The notes under the pieces were generated by a model, which made no database searches, was not told the origin of the DNA, and saw nothing but the letters and a program-made list of their open reading frames with translations. Both the position numbers and the translations under genes were made by a program. From Ignavibacteria bacterium (lineage in GTDB: Bacteria > Bacteroidota > Ignavibacteria > Ch128b), in assembly GCA_026415235.1 (NCBI GenBank), contig JAOAHM010000044.1, positions 1-49,692 on the forward strand: a stretch of DNA of 49,692 bases, given 5' to 3'. Every line of letters starts with the position of its first letter. Within the stretch, counting starts at the first letter, position 1. Below, piece by piece: positions 1-8,873 of the stretch.

Positions 1-560
1 TGGAACAAGTTGGAGTGAAAACAGAAAAATCTTTTATCGTAGTTGATAAAAAAACATATCAGACTTCGGTTCCTAATATTTATGCAATTGGTGATGTTAA
101 TGGTCCACCTTGGCTTGCTCATGTTGCCTCAGCTGAAGGAATTGCATGTGTTGAACAAATTGCAGGACTTCATCATCCTGGTGTAGATTATTCGTCCATT
201 CCTGGTTGTACTTATTGTCATCCTCAAGTTGCAAGTATTGGTTTGACAGAGAAAAAAGCAAAGGAGCTTGGTTACGAAATTAAAGTCGGAAAGTATCCTT
301 TCAGAAGTCATGGTAAATCACTCGCAGTTGGTGATAATGTTGGATTTGTGAAATTAATTTTTGATGCAAAGTATGGTGAGCTTTTAGGGGCTCACATTAT
401 TGGTGATAATGCAACTGAACTAATTGCAGAACTTGGACTTGCAAAATCACTCGAAGCTGTTGGTGAAAGTATATTCAAAACTGTTCATGCTCATCCAACA
501 CTTTCAGAAGCAATTATGGAAGCTGCAGCAGATGCTTATGGCGAAGCTATTCATCTTTAA
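1..560 (+). CDS. lpdA: Dihydrolipoyl dehydrogenase (E3), C-terminal part, cut by the window start
   Basis: C-terminal part of the FAD-dependent E3 that reoxidises dihydrolipoyl groups with NAD+. The frame is already open at base 3 (EQVGVKTEK), so the GTG at 15 is internal and the true start lies outside the window. Visible are the second FAD-contact region (YAIGDV, near base 85) and the dimerisation domain, ending with the catalytic His-Glu segment HAHPTLSEAIMEA, where His activates the disulfide of the partner subunit. It lies upstream of lipB, E1, E2 and lipA on the same strand, which suggests it is the E3 of this complex. The 86 bases before lipB hold no clear terminator. The identification is firm. 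Confidence 0.95.
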   Translation, partial: EQVGVKTEKSFIVVDKKTYQTSVPNIYAIGDVNGPPWLAHVASAEGIACVEQIAGLHHPGVDYSSIPGCTYCHPQVASIGLTEKKAKELGYEIKVGKYPFRSHGKSLAVGDNVGFVKLIFDAKYGELLGAHIIGDNATELIAELGLAKSLEAVGESIFKTVHAHPTLSEAIMEAAADAYGEAIHL

Positions 561-645
561 TTAAATAACATTTTTTACTGAACTATTTGACCTTAAAGTT
601 TGTTTGAACTTATTCGCAAAAATATTGATTTAGCTAAAATTATTG

Positions 646-1359
646 ATGAAAGATAGAGAGTTAAAAGTTATAAATCTGAAAATAGAACCATACAAAAAAA
701 TCTGGGACTATCAATATCAAATACAGAATCTCAGATTAAATGGTAAGATTTCGGATGTATTGATTTTGCTTGAGCATTCACATGTTTATACTCTTGGTAA
801 AGTTGCAAAACGAGAGCATTTACTCATAAATCCTCAAAAATTAACTGAAGAAAAAATTGATTTGTTTGAGATTGATCGTGGCGGTGATATAACTTATCAC
901 GGACCTGGTCAAATAGTCGGTTATCCAATTATCAAATTAGACGATTTGTATCAGGATTTACATCGTTATCTTCGTGAACTTGAAGAAGTTATTATCCTAA
1001 CTCTAAAAGAATATGGTGTTGATGCTTATCGAATTCCAGGTTTAACAGGTGTTTGGGTGAAGGATGAAAAAATTGCTGCTATTGGAATTAAGATTACTCG
1101 ATGGGTTACAATGCATGGATTTGCTTTTAATATCAACACCGATTTGAGTTATTTTCATAAGATTATTCCATGTGGAATTAAAGATAAGGGAGTTACTTCT
1201 CTACAAAAAATTTTAGGTAGAGAGATTGATATTGAAGAAGTGAAAAAAATTTTGGTAAAGAATTTCGTTTTGATTTTTAAGTATGATGAAATTGAGACTC
1301 TTTACTCATTAGAAGAAATTTTATCTCACACAACTGAAAAAATATCGGAGGGCATCTGA
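646..1359 (+). CDS. lipB: Octanoyl-[ACP]:protein N-octanoyltransferase
   Basis: LipB moves octanoate from acyl carrier protein to the lipoyl-domain lysine of E2 and H proteins, the first step of de novo lipoylation. Family signatures are RGGDITYHGPGQIVGYPI, the catalytic lysine region around GIKITRWVTMHGFAFN, and the catalytic cysteine in IIPCGI. The 237 residues are normal length. I start at ATG 646; a TTG lies directly before it at 643 and neither has a clear ribosome site. The stop overlaps the E1 start by one base (TGATG), and an SD for E1 (cggaggg) lies inside the end of lipB, so the two are probably translationally coupled. Its targets lie next to it: E2 at 3436 and GcvH at 34745. Confidence 0.95.
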   Translation: MKDRELKVINLKIEPYKKIWDYQYQIQNLRLNGKISDVLILLEHSHVYTLGKVAKREHLLINPQKLTEEKIDLFEIDRGGDITYHGPGQIVGYPIIKLDDLYQDLHRYLRELEEVIILTLKEYGVDAYRIPGLTGVWVKDEKIAAIGIKITRWVTMHGFAFNINTDLSYFHKIIPCGIKDKGVTSLQKILGREIDIEEVKKILVKNFVLIFKYDEIETLYSLEEILSHTTEKISEGI

Positions 1360-3425
1360 TGGCTTCAAGCAAAGAAGAAAAAGTACTGAATAAAAAACCA
1401 ACAGGCAGAAAAGAAGTTGCTGGTGGAATGACCAAGGAAGAGTTAATCTCAGTTTTGCGTTATATGATGCTTTCAAGAGCAATTGATGAAAAGCTTTTAA
1501 GAATGTTGAAGCAAGGCAAAATTTTCTTCCATATTGGTTGTGCTGGTCACGAAGCAATTCAAGTAGCAATGGCTCGAGCATTAAAGCCAGGATACGATTG
1601 GGCTTTTCCATATTATCGTGGACTCGCATTTTCATTAACACTTGGTATTAAACCAGAAGAAGTTTTTTTACATTCACTTGGTAAAGCAGATGACCCTTTC
1701 ACTGGTGGAAGGCAGATGCCTGGTCATTATGGTTCAAAAAGTTTGAATATTCCAACTCAATCATCACCAACTGGTTCGCAGTATTTACAAGCTGTTGGAT
1801 GTGCATTAGCATCAAGAAAACTTGGAAGAGATGAGGTGACAGTGGTATCATCAGGTGAAGGTGCAACAAGCGAAGGCGAATTTCACGAAGCAGTAAACTG
1901 GGCAAGCAGAGAAAAACTTCCTGTTATATTTTTAATTGAGAATAATCGTTGGGCAATTTCAGTTCCTGTTGAATGTCAAGTTGGTGGTGAAGGTGGTTCC
2001 GTTTATGAAATGACAAAAGGTTACAAAAATCTTTTACGCTTAAAAGTTGATGGAACAAATTTCCTTGAGTCAAATGTAGCTGCAGTTTCGGCAGTTAAAT
2101 ATGCACGAACTGGTCAAGGACCAGTTTTAATTGAAGCTGATGTTGTTCGTTTACTTCCGCATTCATCCTCGGACGACCACAGAAAATATCGTTCGCCTGA
2201 AGAACTTGAGTTGGATCGTCAGAAAGATCCAATCCTTCGCTTTAAAAATCTTCTTATTGAAAAAGAAGTATTAACTGAACTTGCGTATAAAGAATTAGAA
2301 AAAGAGGTTCATGATAGAGTAGAAGAAGCTGCTGCTTGGGCTGAAACAGCTCCTGATCCAAAACCTGAAACTGCATTACTTCATGTCTTCTCTGATGCAA
2401 TCACTCGAAAAGATATTATTTACGAGAAAAATGATAATCCAGGAAAACCAATTGTAATGGTTGATGCAATTAATCATGCTTTGAAAGAGGAGATGGAACG
2501 ACATCCAAACATGTACATCTTTGGTGAAGATATAGCGGATGATAAAGGTGGTGTTTTTACTGCAACAAAAGGATTATCAACTCGATTTGGTAACGAAAGA
2601 GTTTTCAATTCACCACTTGCTGAGGCAAGTATTGTTGGTGTTGCAATTGGAATGGCTTTGCGTGGTTTAAAACCAGTTGTCGAAATTCAATTTGCTGATT
2701 ATATCTGGCCCGCAATGCAACAAATTCGTGATGAGCTTGCAACTATTCGATATCGCTCGAATGGTGTTTGGGCAGCTCCTGTGGTAATTCGAACTGCTTG
2801 TGGTGGATTTATTCACGGTGGACTTTATCATAGTCAGAATATTGAAGGATTCTTTGCACATTGTCCTGGACTTTACATTGCATATCCTTCTAATGCTGCT
2901 GATGCAAAAGGACTTTTGAAAACGGCTATTCATTTAGATGATCCAGTTTTGTTTTTAGAACATAAAGGACTTTATCGTCAAACTTTTGCAATGTCTCCCG
3001 AACCAGATGTTGATTACATGATTCCTTTTGGTAAAGCTTCAATCAAACAAGAAGGAAATGATTTGACCATTGTAACTTGGGGAATGATGGTTCACGAAAG
3101 CATTAAAGCTGCAAACGAGTTGAAAGATTATTCCATTGAAATTATTGATATCAGAACAATCATACCATTAGATAAAGAAACAATCTTCAATAGTGTCAAG
3201 AAAACAGGAAAAGTTTTGATTGTTCATGAAGATACTTTGACTGCTGGATTTGGTGCCGAGATTGCAGCATTGATTTCAGATAATTGTTTTCAATATCTTG
3301 ATGGTCCAGTAAAGAGACTTGCTGCTCACGATACTCACATTCCTTATCATCCAAATCTTGAGAATTTTATTTTACCTAACAAAGAAAAAATCAAAAAAGC
3401 GATTAAAGAAATAATTGAATTTTAA
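1359..3425 (+). CDS. Fused E1 alpha-beta component of a 2-oxoacid dehydrogenase (branched-chain type)
   Basis: Thiamine-diphosphate E1 enzyme of 688 residues that decarboxylates a 2-oxoacid and reductively acylates the lipoyl group of E2. Residues of about 25-335 are the alpha chain, with the ThDP/Mg motif GEGATSEGEF...ENN; the first motif position reads GEG rather than the textbook GDG. Residues of about 360-688 are the beta chain, with IFGEDIADDKGGVF, VFNSPLAEASIVG and a normal C-terminal transketolase domain. The two chains are separate genes in many bacteria; the single-chain form occurs in Bacteroidota-like lineages. The sequence looks most like branched-chain (2-oxoisovalerate) enzymes, but pyruvate cannot be excluded. 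SD cggaggg precedes ATG 1359. It is followed by E2 after 10 bases. Confidence 0.9.
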   Translation: MASSKEEKVLNKKPTGRKEVAGGMTKEELISVLRYMMLSRAIDEKLLRMLKQGKIFFHIGCAGHEAIQVAMARALKPGYDWAFPYYRGLAFSLTLGIKPEEVFLHSLGKADDPFTGGRQMPGHYGSKSLNIPTQSSPTGSQYLQAVGCALASRKLGRDEVTVVSSGEGATSEGEFHEAVNWASREKLPVIFLIENNRWAISVPVECQVGGEGGSVYEMTKGYKNLLRLKVDGTNFLESNVAAVSAVKYARTGQGPVLIEADVVRLLPHSSSDDHRKYRSPEELELDRQKDPILRFKNLLIEKEVLTELAYKELEKEVHDRVEEAAAWAETAPDPKPETALLHVFSDAITRKDIIYEKNDNPGKPIVMVDAINHALKEEMERHPNMYIFGEDIADDKGGVFTATKGLSTRFGNERVFNSPLAEASIVGVAIGMALRGLKPVVEIQFADYIWPAMQQIRDELATIRYRSNGVWAAPVVIRTACGGFIHGGLYHSQNIEGFFAHCPGLYIAYPSNAADAKGLLKTAIHLDDPVLFLEHKGLYRQTFAMSPEPDVDYMIPFGKASIKQEGNDLTIVTWGMMVHESIKAANELKDYSIEIIDIRTIIPLDKETIFNSVKKTGKVLIVHEDTLTAGFGAEIAALISDNCFQYLDGPVKRLAAHDTHIPYHPNLENFILPNKEKIKKAIKEIIEF

Positions 3426-3435
3426 TGGAGGAAAA

Positions 3436-5037
3436 ATGAAAGTTGAAGTTGTTATGCCTAAAATGGGCGAAAGTGTAAACGAAGGAACTATTATTAAATG
3501 GCATAAAAAAGTCGGTGATAAAGTTGATAAAGACGAAATCATTTTTGAAATAAGTACCGATAAAGTTGATACTGAAATACCTTCTCCTGCTTCTGGAATT
3601 TTAGCAGAGATAAAAGTTTTTGAACAAGAGACAGTTCCTGTTGGGACAGTTGTCGCTTTGATTGAAACCGATGCAACTCAAGAAATCAAACCTCAAGAAC
3701 CGTCTCCAGAAACAACTCAAGAAAAAAGTACATCTGCATCTCAATCACAAGAATTGATTGATGTTGTTATGCCAAAGATGGGCGAAAGTGTAACTCAAGG
3801 AACAATAATCAAATGGCATAAGAATGTTGGCGATAAAGTTGCTAAAGACGAGACATTATTTGAAATAAGCACGGATAAGGTAGATACAGAAGTTCCATCA
3901 CCAGCTGAAGGTGTGCTTGCGGAAATTTTGGTTAAAGAACAAGAGACAGTTGATGTTGGTGTTGTTGTTGCAAGAATTTCTCCCACAGGATATGTTCTGA
4001 AAGTTTCAAGAGAAGAAACTAAACCAGTGGAAATGGAACAACAAGTTACTACACAAAAAACTGAAATAATTGAAAAGAAAGAGAAAACTGAAAAATCAAG
4101 ATTTTATTCTCCACTTGTTCTAAAGATTGCTCAAGAAGAAAAAGTTTCGATGGAAGAACTTGAAATGATTGAAGGTACTGGTCTTGGTGGAAGAGTTACA
4201 AAGAAAGATATCTTAAATTACATTGAGCAAAGAAAAGCTGGTAAAGTAGCTCCACCAAAACCTGTTGAACCAAAAGTTACTCAACCCGAAAGAAAAGTTG
4301 TTGAAGAAGTTGTTGAACGAGTTCAATTTGCTCCAGGTGAAAAGGTTAAGATTGAACCGATGGATCATATGCGTCAATTGATTATGGAACACATGGTTAA
4401 GAGTCGTGATACTTCAGTTCATGTTGTCGGTATTCAAGAAGTTGATATGACTAAAATTCATAATTACATTCAGAAGAATAAAGATGCATTCTTTGAAAGA
4501 GAAGGTGTTAAATTAACTTATTTGCCATTCATTGTAGATGCAGTTGTAAAAGCATTGAAAGAATATCCTTATGTAAATGCATCAATTGATGGTAAAAATA
4601 TTGTTTTGAAAAATTACATAAACATTGGAATAGCAGTTGCCCTTGAACCAATGGGATTGATTGTACCAGTAATTAAAAATGCAGATGAAAAAAATATTAC
4701 TGGACTTGCAAAGTCAATTTATGATTTAGCAACTCGAGCACGAAGTAAAAAACTTTTACCTGATGAAGTGAAAGACAGTACATTTACAATTACGAATTAC
4801 GGTCTCTATGGAACACTCTTTGGCAATCCAATTATAAATCAACCAGAAGTTGCAATACTTGGAGTTGGTGCTGTAACCAAAAAGCCAGTTGTTGTTGAAG
4901 TTGATGGTCAAGATACAATCGCTATTCGACACATGATGTATATTTCCCTTTGCCATGATCATCGTTTAATTGATGGTGCATTAGCTGGTAAATTTATGCG
5001 AAGAGTAAAAGAATTGTTAGAAAATTTTGAAGGATAA
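3436..5037 (+). CDS. Dihydrolipoamide acyltransferase (E2) with two lipoyl domains
   Basis: Core acyltransferase of the dehydrogenase complex, 533 residues. In order: lipoyl domain 1 (about 1-80, lipoyl Lys43 in STDKVDTE), a Pro/Gln/Ser/Thr-rich linker, a nearly identical lipoyl domain 2 (about 105-185, Lys148 in STDKVDTE), a second linker, a peripheral-subunit-binding domain (from about 220, SPLVLKIAQEEKV...GRVTKKDIL), an Ala/Pro/Val linker, and the CoA-dependent catalytic domain ending in H509-RLI-D513-G, the active-site His/Asp. I chose ATG 3436 because the SD tggagga sits just upstream; an earlier in-frame ATG at 3415 lies within E1 and adds only seven residues. The acyl group is not certain, but the neighbour E1 points to branched-chain acyl-CoA. 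Confidence 0.92.
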   Translation: MKVEVVMPKMGESVNEGTIIKWHKKVGDKVDKDEIIFEISTDKVDTEIPSPASGILAEIKVFEQETVPVGTVVALIETDATQEIKPQEPSPETTQEKSTSASQSQELIDVVMPKMGESVTQGTIIKWHKNVGDKVAKDETLFEISTDKVDTEVPSPAEGVLAEILVKEQETVDVGVVVARISPTGYVLKVSREETKPVEMEQQVTTQKTEIIEKKEKTEKSRFYSPLVLKIAQEEKVSMEELEMIEGTGLGGRVTKKDILNYIEQRKAGKVAPPKPVEPKVTQPERKVVEEVVERVQFAPGEKVKIEPMDHMRQLIMEHMVKSRDTSVHVVGIQEVDMTKIHNYIQKNKDAFFEREGVKLTYLPFIVDAVVKALKEYPYVNASIDGKNIVLKNYINIGIAVALEPMGLIVPVIKNADEKNITGLAKSIYDLATRARSKKLLPDEVKDSTFTITNYGLYGTLFGNPIINQPEVAILGVGAVTKKPVVVEVDGQDTIAIRHMMYISLCHDHRLIDGALAGKFMRRVKELLENFEG

Positions 5038-5042
5038 TAGAA

Positions 5043-5948
5043 TTGAAAATCAATTCATTTCAAAGAAGATATAAAGAAGAAACTGAGAAACAGGGAGTTT
5101 TGACACATCGTCCACCATGGCTTAAAGTCAAACTCCCTGTTGGTGAAAATTATAGCGATGTTCACCGTTTAATGCGTGAGCATAACTTAAATACAGTTTG
5201 TGAAGAAGCTCGATGCCCAAATATTTCTGAATGTTGGAATCATCGCACTGCGACATTCATGATTTTGGGAGATATATGCACAAGGAGCTGTGGTTTTTGT
5301 GCGGTTAAAATGGGAATGCCAACAACTCTTGATTGGGACGAGCCAAGAAGAGTTGCTGAAGCTGTAATTAAACTTGGTTTGCGTCATTGTGTAATTACAT
5401 CTGTTAATCGTGATGAATTGAAAGATGGTGGAGCTTCCATATTTGCAGAAACTGTAAGATTAATCAATGAATATTCACCCGAAACTACAGTCGAAATTTT
5501 AATTCCAGATTTCAAAGGTGATGAAGAAGCCTTTGAAATTATCATGAAACATCCACCGCATATTCTCAATCACAATGTTGAGACAGTTCCACGACTTTAC
5601 CCAGTTGTACGTCCACAAGCAAAATATAAAAGAAGTTTGGAGTTGATACGTTGGTTCAAAAATCGTGGATTAAAAACTAAATCAGGTTTAATGGTTGGTA
5701 TTGGTGAAACAAATGAAGAAGTTATTGAAGTAATGCGAGATTTATACGAACATGGTTGTGATATTGTAACAATTGGTCAATATTTACAACCAACAAGAGA
5801 ACATCTACCAGTTCATCGCTTTGTTTCGCTTGAAGAATTTGAGTATTTTCGCATAGAAGGATTAAAAATAGGACTGAAAATTGTTGAATCTGCACCACTT
5901 GTGCGCTCTTCATACCACGCCGATAAACATGCAAGGGAAAATTTATGA
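5043..5948 (+). CDS. lipA: Lipoyl synthase (radical SAM)
   Basis: Radical SAM enzyme that inserts two sulfur atoms into protein-bound octanoyl groups made by LipB. Both cluster motifs are present: the auxiliary cluster CEEARCPNISEC (C-x4-C-x5-C) and the SAM cluster CTRSCGFC (C-x3-C-x2-C). The C-terminal RSSYHAD contains the conserved serine that ligates the auxiliary cluster. At 301 residues it has the usual length. The start is TTG at 5043, five bases after the E2 stop, with a weak SD (gaagga); no in-frame ATG lies before the first cysteine motif, so the TTG start is well supported. It closes the operon-like run lpdA-lipB-E1-E2-lipA. The 134 bases after it hold no gene and no clear terminator. 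Confidence 0.96.
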   Translation: MKINSFQRRYKEETEKQGVLTHRPPWLKVKLPVGENYSDVHRLMREHNLNTVCEEARCPNISECWNHRTATFMILGDICTRSCGFCAVKMGMPTTLDWDEPRRVAEAVIKLGLRHCVITSVNRDELKDGGASIFAETVRLINEYSPETTVEILIPDFKGDEEAFEIIMKHPPHILNHNVETVPRLYPVVRPQAKYKRSLELIRWFKNRGLKTKSGLMVGIGETNEEVIEVMRDLYEHGCDIVTIGQYLQPTREHLPVHRFVSLEEFEYFRIEGLKIGLKIVESAPLVRSSYHADKHARENL

Positions 5949-6082
5949 TGGGGTAATTGGTTTTTCTAATTCGCTATCTTCTTTTCTATCCCTTTCATAT
6001 CTAATCCTTCGATTAAAATCTATTTTATTAAAAGTTCTTCACAAATTAAAAACCTTCCATTAACAATCAATGAGGTAATAAA

Positions 6083-6367
6083 ATGGCAAAAGTAAAAGGT
6101 GATATTGTAGTTGATATAGAAAAGTGCAAAGGATGTGAACTCTGTGTGGTTGCTTGTCCGCAGGACACAATTGCATTGAGTGATAAAATTAACAAAAAAG
6201 GTTATCACTACATGGTTAAAATAAAGGATAACTGCACAGGTTGCGAAAATTGTGCGCTTGTCTGTCCTGATGCAGTAATCACAGTTTATAGAAAAACAGG
6301 CAAGAAGAAAGAAAAAGTTGCAACAATTACAAATGTTCAAAAAGATATGACATTGGAGGTTAATTGA
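6083..6367 (+). CDS. 2x[4Fe-4S] ferredoxin-like subunit of a 2-oxoacid:ferredoxin oxidoreductase (delta)
   Basis: Small 94-residue protein with two classical 4Fe-4S motifs, CKGCELCVVACP near residues 13-24 and CTGCENCALVCP near 52-63, each C-x2-C-x2-C-x3-C-P. This matches the delta subunit of VOR/KOR-type oxidoreductases, which carries electrons from the ThDP centre to ferredoxin. SD gaggt lies before ATG 6083. It is first in the order delta-alpha-beta-gamma, and its stop lies just before the alpha-subunit start with an SD inside its own last codons, so co-translation is likely. Cytoplasmic. The Lys-rich C-terminus (GKKKEKV) is not informative. Confidence 0.9.
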   Translation: MAKVKGDIVVDIEKCKGCELCVVACPQDTIALSDKINKKGYHYMVKIKDNCTGCENCALVCPDAVITVYRKTGKKKEKVATITNVQKDMTLEVN

Positions 6368-6369
6368 AA

Positions 6370-7440
6370 ATGGGTGAGCTCCGGTTAATGAAAGGAAATG
6401 AAGCCTTAGCCGAAGCAGCAATTCGTGCTGGCTGTGATGCATACTTTGGTTACCCAATAACTCCTCAATCAGAAGTCCTTGAGTATCTCTCAAGAGAAGC
6501 TGAAGCAAGAACTGGCATGGTTGTACTTCAAGCAGAAAGTGAAATTGCATCAATTAATATGATTTATGGTGCTGCTGGTGCAGGAAAGAGAGCGATGACA
6601 AGTTCATCTGGTCCTGGATTAAGTTTGATGCAAGAAGGTATATCATACATTGCTGCAGCTGAACTACCTTGTTTAATTGTAAATGTAAGTCGTGGTGGTC
6701 CGGGTCTTGGAACGATTCAACCTTCACAAGGAGATTACTTTCAAGCTGTGAAGGGCGGTGGTCACGGTGATTATAAGTTAATAGTTTTAGCTCCTTCGAG
6801 TGTTCAAGAAATGGCAGATTTTGTCCGACTCGGTTTTGATTTAGCTGATAAGTATAGAAATCCTGTGTTGATTTTAACTGATGGTGCAATTGGTCAGATG
6901 ATTGAAAAAGTTGAGCTCTTCGAACAACTTCCAAAAGGAGGAACATACCAAAAGCCATGGGCAACGACTGGTAAAACAAAAAATAGAGAAAGAAATATTA
7001 TTACTTCCTTGCATATTGATCCAAAGGAAATGGAAAAAATTAATTTGAGACTTCAAGCGAAATACAGAGAAATTGAAGAAAAAGAAGTTCGATATGAAAC
7101 TGTAAAACTTGAAGATGCTGAATATGTTTTAACTGCTTTTGGACTCGGTGCAAGAATTTGTAAAAAAGTGGTTGAACTTGGACGAGAAAAAGGATATAAA
7201 ATAGGATTAATTAGACCAATCACACTCTTTCCATTTCCAAAAAAATTATTTGCAGATATTGCACCCAAAATCAAAGGAATTCTTGATGTAGAATTAAATG
7301 CAGGTCAGATGGTTGAAGATGTTAAGCTTAGTGTTGAAGGAAAAACTCGTGTTGAATTTTATGGAAGAATGGGAGGAATAATCCCAACTCCTGAAGAAAT
7401 CTTAGAACATTTTGAAAAAATATTCTTGAAAGGAGAATGA
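6370..7440 (+). CDS. vorB: 2-oxoacid:ferredoxin oxidoreductase alpha subunit (VorB/KorA type)
   Basis: Alpha chain (356 residues) of a CoA-dependent, ferredoxin-linked 2-oxoacid oxidoreductase. It shows the N-terminal pyrimidine-binding domain (GNEALAEAAIRAGCDAYFGY, PITPQSE, then QAESEIASINMIYGAAGAGKRAMTSSSGPG) and a C-terminal transketolase-C-like domain near residues 245-340. Length and motif spacing fit the VorB (3-methyl-2-oxobutanoate) group better than pyruvate enzymes, but 2-oxoglutarate is also possible. ATG 6370 is nine bases after SD ggaggt; a TTG at 6364 is too close to that SD. Electrons would pass to the ferredoxin subunit upstream. The enzyme can in principle run in either direction, oxidation or reductive carboxylation. 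Confidence 0.88.
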   Translation: MGELRLMKGNEALAEAAIRAGCDAYFGYPITPQSEVLEYLSREAEARTGMVVLQAESEIASINMIYGAAGAGKRAMTSSSGPGLSLMQEGISYIAAAELPCLIVNVSRGGPGLGTIQPSQGDYFQAVKGGGHGDYKLIVLAPSSVQEMADFVRLGFDLADKYRNPVLILTDGAIGQMIEKVELFEQLPKGGTYQKPWATTGKTKNRERNIITSLHIDPKEMEKINLRLQAKYREIEEKEVRYETVKLEDAEYVLTAFGLGARICKKVVELGREKGYKIGLIRPITLFPFPKKLFADIAPKIKGILDVELNAGQMVEDVKLSVEGKTRVEFYGRMGGIIPTPEEILEHFEKIFLKGE

Positions 7441-7442
7441 AA

Positions 7443-8255
7443 ATGGACGAGACGATTGTGAAAACCGAAGAACAAGAATTTCTCGAAGAAGAAATTTGTG
7501 TTGCTGAAAATTTAGTATATCGAAGACCTAAAACTTTAACAGATTTAGATTTACATTACTGTCCTGGTTGTGGTCATGGTGTTGTTCATCGACTCTTGAT
7601 GGAAGTGATTGAAGAAATGGATATTCAAGATAAAGTCATTGGAGTTGCACCAGTTGGTTGCGCTGTATTTGCTTATAATTACATGAACATTGACATGCAA
7701 GAAGCTGCACACGGTAGAGCTACTGCAGTTGCAACAGGGATTGTGCGAGTTCTTCCAGATAAACTTGTATTTACTTATCAAGGTGATGGCGATTTAGCAG
7801 CAATTGGAACTGCCGAAACTTTACATACATGCAATCGTGGCGAAAATATTTTAATTGTGTTTATTAATAATGCTGTTTATGGAATGACAAGTGGTCAAAT
7901 GGCACCGACAACATTACCAGGTATGGTTACAACAACCTCACCATTTGGTCGTGATGTAAATAAAATGGGTTATCCATTGAAAATGACTGATTTGGTGGCT
8001 CAATTACCAGGAACTTATTATGTAACTCGTCAAGCTGTTAACAACGCTGGTAATGTTCGAAAGACAAAAAAAGCAATTCAAAAAGCTTTTCAATATCTGC
8101 AACAGAAAAAAGGAACTTGCTTCATTGAAGTTGTCTCGAATTGTCCTTCAAATTGGAAAATGACCCCAGTTGAATCAAATAAATTTGTTGAAGAAAAACT
8201 TATTCCATTTTATCCACTTGGTGATTTGAAATCTCCTAAGGAGGAAACAAAATGA
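7443..8255 (+). CDS. 2-oxoacid:ferredoxin oxidoreductase beta subunit (ThDP-binding)
   Basis: Beta chain, 270 residues, which holds the thiamine diphosphate. Signatures are HYCPGCGHG near residue 36, GCAVFAYNY, AHGRATAVATG, and the ThDP/Mg motif GDGDLAAIGTAE...FINNAVYGMT. The FxxxxxGMTGGQxxPTT-like segment reads YGMTSGQMAPTTLPG, typical of KOR/VOR beta chains. Start ATG 7443 has SD aggag at a seven-base spacing; the ATG at 7437 overlaps the alpha stop and sits too near the SD. The stop overlaps the next gene by four bases (ATGA), as expected for subunits made in equal amounts. Confidence 0.9.
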   Translation: MDETIVKTEEQEFLEEEICVAENLVYRRPKTLTDLDLHYCPGCGHGVVHRLLMEVIEEMDIQDKVIGVAPVGCAVFAYNYMNIDMQEAAHGRATAVATGIVRVLPDKLVFTYQGDGDLAAIGTAETLHTCNRGENILIVFINNAVYGMTSGQMAPTTLPGMVTTTSPFGRDVNKMGYPLKMTDLVAQLPGTYYVTRQAVNNAGNVRKTKKAIQKAFQYLQQKKGTCFIEVVSNCPSNWKMTPVESNKFVEEKLIPFYPLGDLKSPKEETK

Positions 8256-8806
8256 AACACGAAGCTATCTTTGCAGGTTTTGGTGGACAAGGTGTTTTAA
8301 CTATGGGAATGATATTATGTTATGCTGGAATGAAAGAAAGCAAAGAAGTATGTTGGATGCCTTCTTACGGTCCTGAAATGCGTGGTGGAACAGCAAATTG
8401 TATTACAATTATTTCTGACTCTGAAATTAGTTCACCAATAATTTCAAAATTTGATTCAGTTGTTGCACTTAACCAACCTTCAGTTGATAAATTCGAATCA
8501 GCTGTTAAACCTGGTGGAAATTTATTTTATGACTCTACCAACATCATTAATCCACCAACCAGAACAGATATTAACATCTTTCCAATTCCAGCATCGGAAG
8601 AAGCAAATCGTCTCAACAACATGAAAGTGATGAACATGTTGATGCTTGGAGCTTTCGTTGAGGTGGTTAAAGTGGTAGAGGATGATTCAATTGTTTATGG
8701 ATTGCAACAAGTCTTACCCGAGAGATATCATCATTTAATACCATTAAATAACGAAGCATACATTATCGGGAAAAAGCTTGCTGAAAGTATTCTTGCAAAA
8801 ATTTAA
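8252..8806 (+). CDS. 2-oxoacid:ferredoxin oxidoreductase gamma subunit
   Basis: Gamma chain, 184 residues, of the pyruvate/2-oxoacid ferredoxin oxidoreductase catalytic domain family. It has the N-terminal nucleotide/CoA-side motif GFGGQGVLTMG near residue 8 and the conserved SYGPEMRGGTANC near residue 45. A strong SD (aaggagg) precedes ATG 8252, which overlaps the beta-subunit stop. A strong hairpin terminator follows at 8829, so this is the last gene of the delta-alpha-beta-gamma operon. Confidence 0.9.
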   Translation: MKHEAIFAGFGGQGVLTMGMILCYAGMKESKEVCWMPSYGPEMRGGTANCITIISDSEISSPIISKFDSVVALNQPSVDKFESAVKPGGNLFYDSTNIINPPTRTDINIFPIPASEEANRLNNMKVMNMLMLGAFVEVVKVVEDDSIVYGLQQVLPERYHHLIPLNNEAYIIGKKLAESILAKI

Positions 8807-8828
8807 TTGAATAAAAATTTAAATGATA

Positions 8829-8865
8829 AAAAAAGGATCACCTTTCAAATTGGTGATCCTTTTTT
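8829..8865. terminator. Bidirectional rho-independent terminator
   Basis: A perfect stem pairs aaggatcacc (8833-8842) with ggtgatcctt (8852-8861) around a nine-base loop, flanked by an A run on the left and a T run on the right. It lies between the convergent gamma-subunit gene (+) and the T9SS protein gene (-) and can serve both. Confidence 0.85.
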
Positions 8866-8873
8866 GTTTTAAA

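Noticed and set aside
1859-1950. GEG instead of GDG in the E1 ThDP motif as a sign of inactivity
   Set aside because: The rest of the motif, including the closing ENN, is intact, and similar GEG forms occur in active branched-chain-type E1 proteins as far as I recall.
3436-4000. Tandem duplication in the E2 gene as an assembly artefact
   Set aside because: The two lipoyl domains differ at many codons and are separated by a distinct linker, as in real two-domain E2 proteins.
6020-6979. Long open frames on the minus strand opposite the ferredoxin and alpha-subunit genes
   Set aside because: They lie wholly antisense to well-identified conserved genes, have Leu/Gln/Cys-rich products without motifs, and no ribosome sites.
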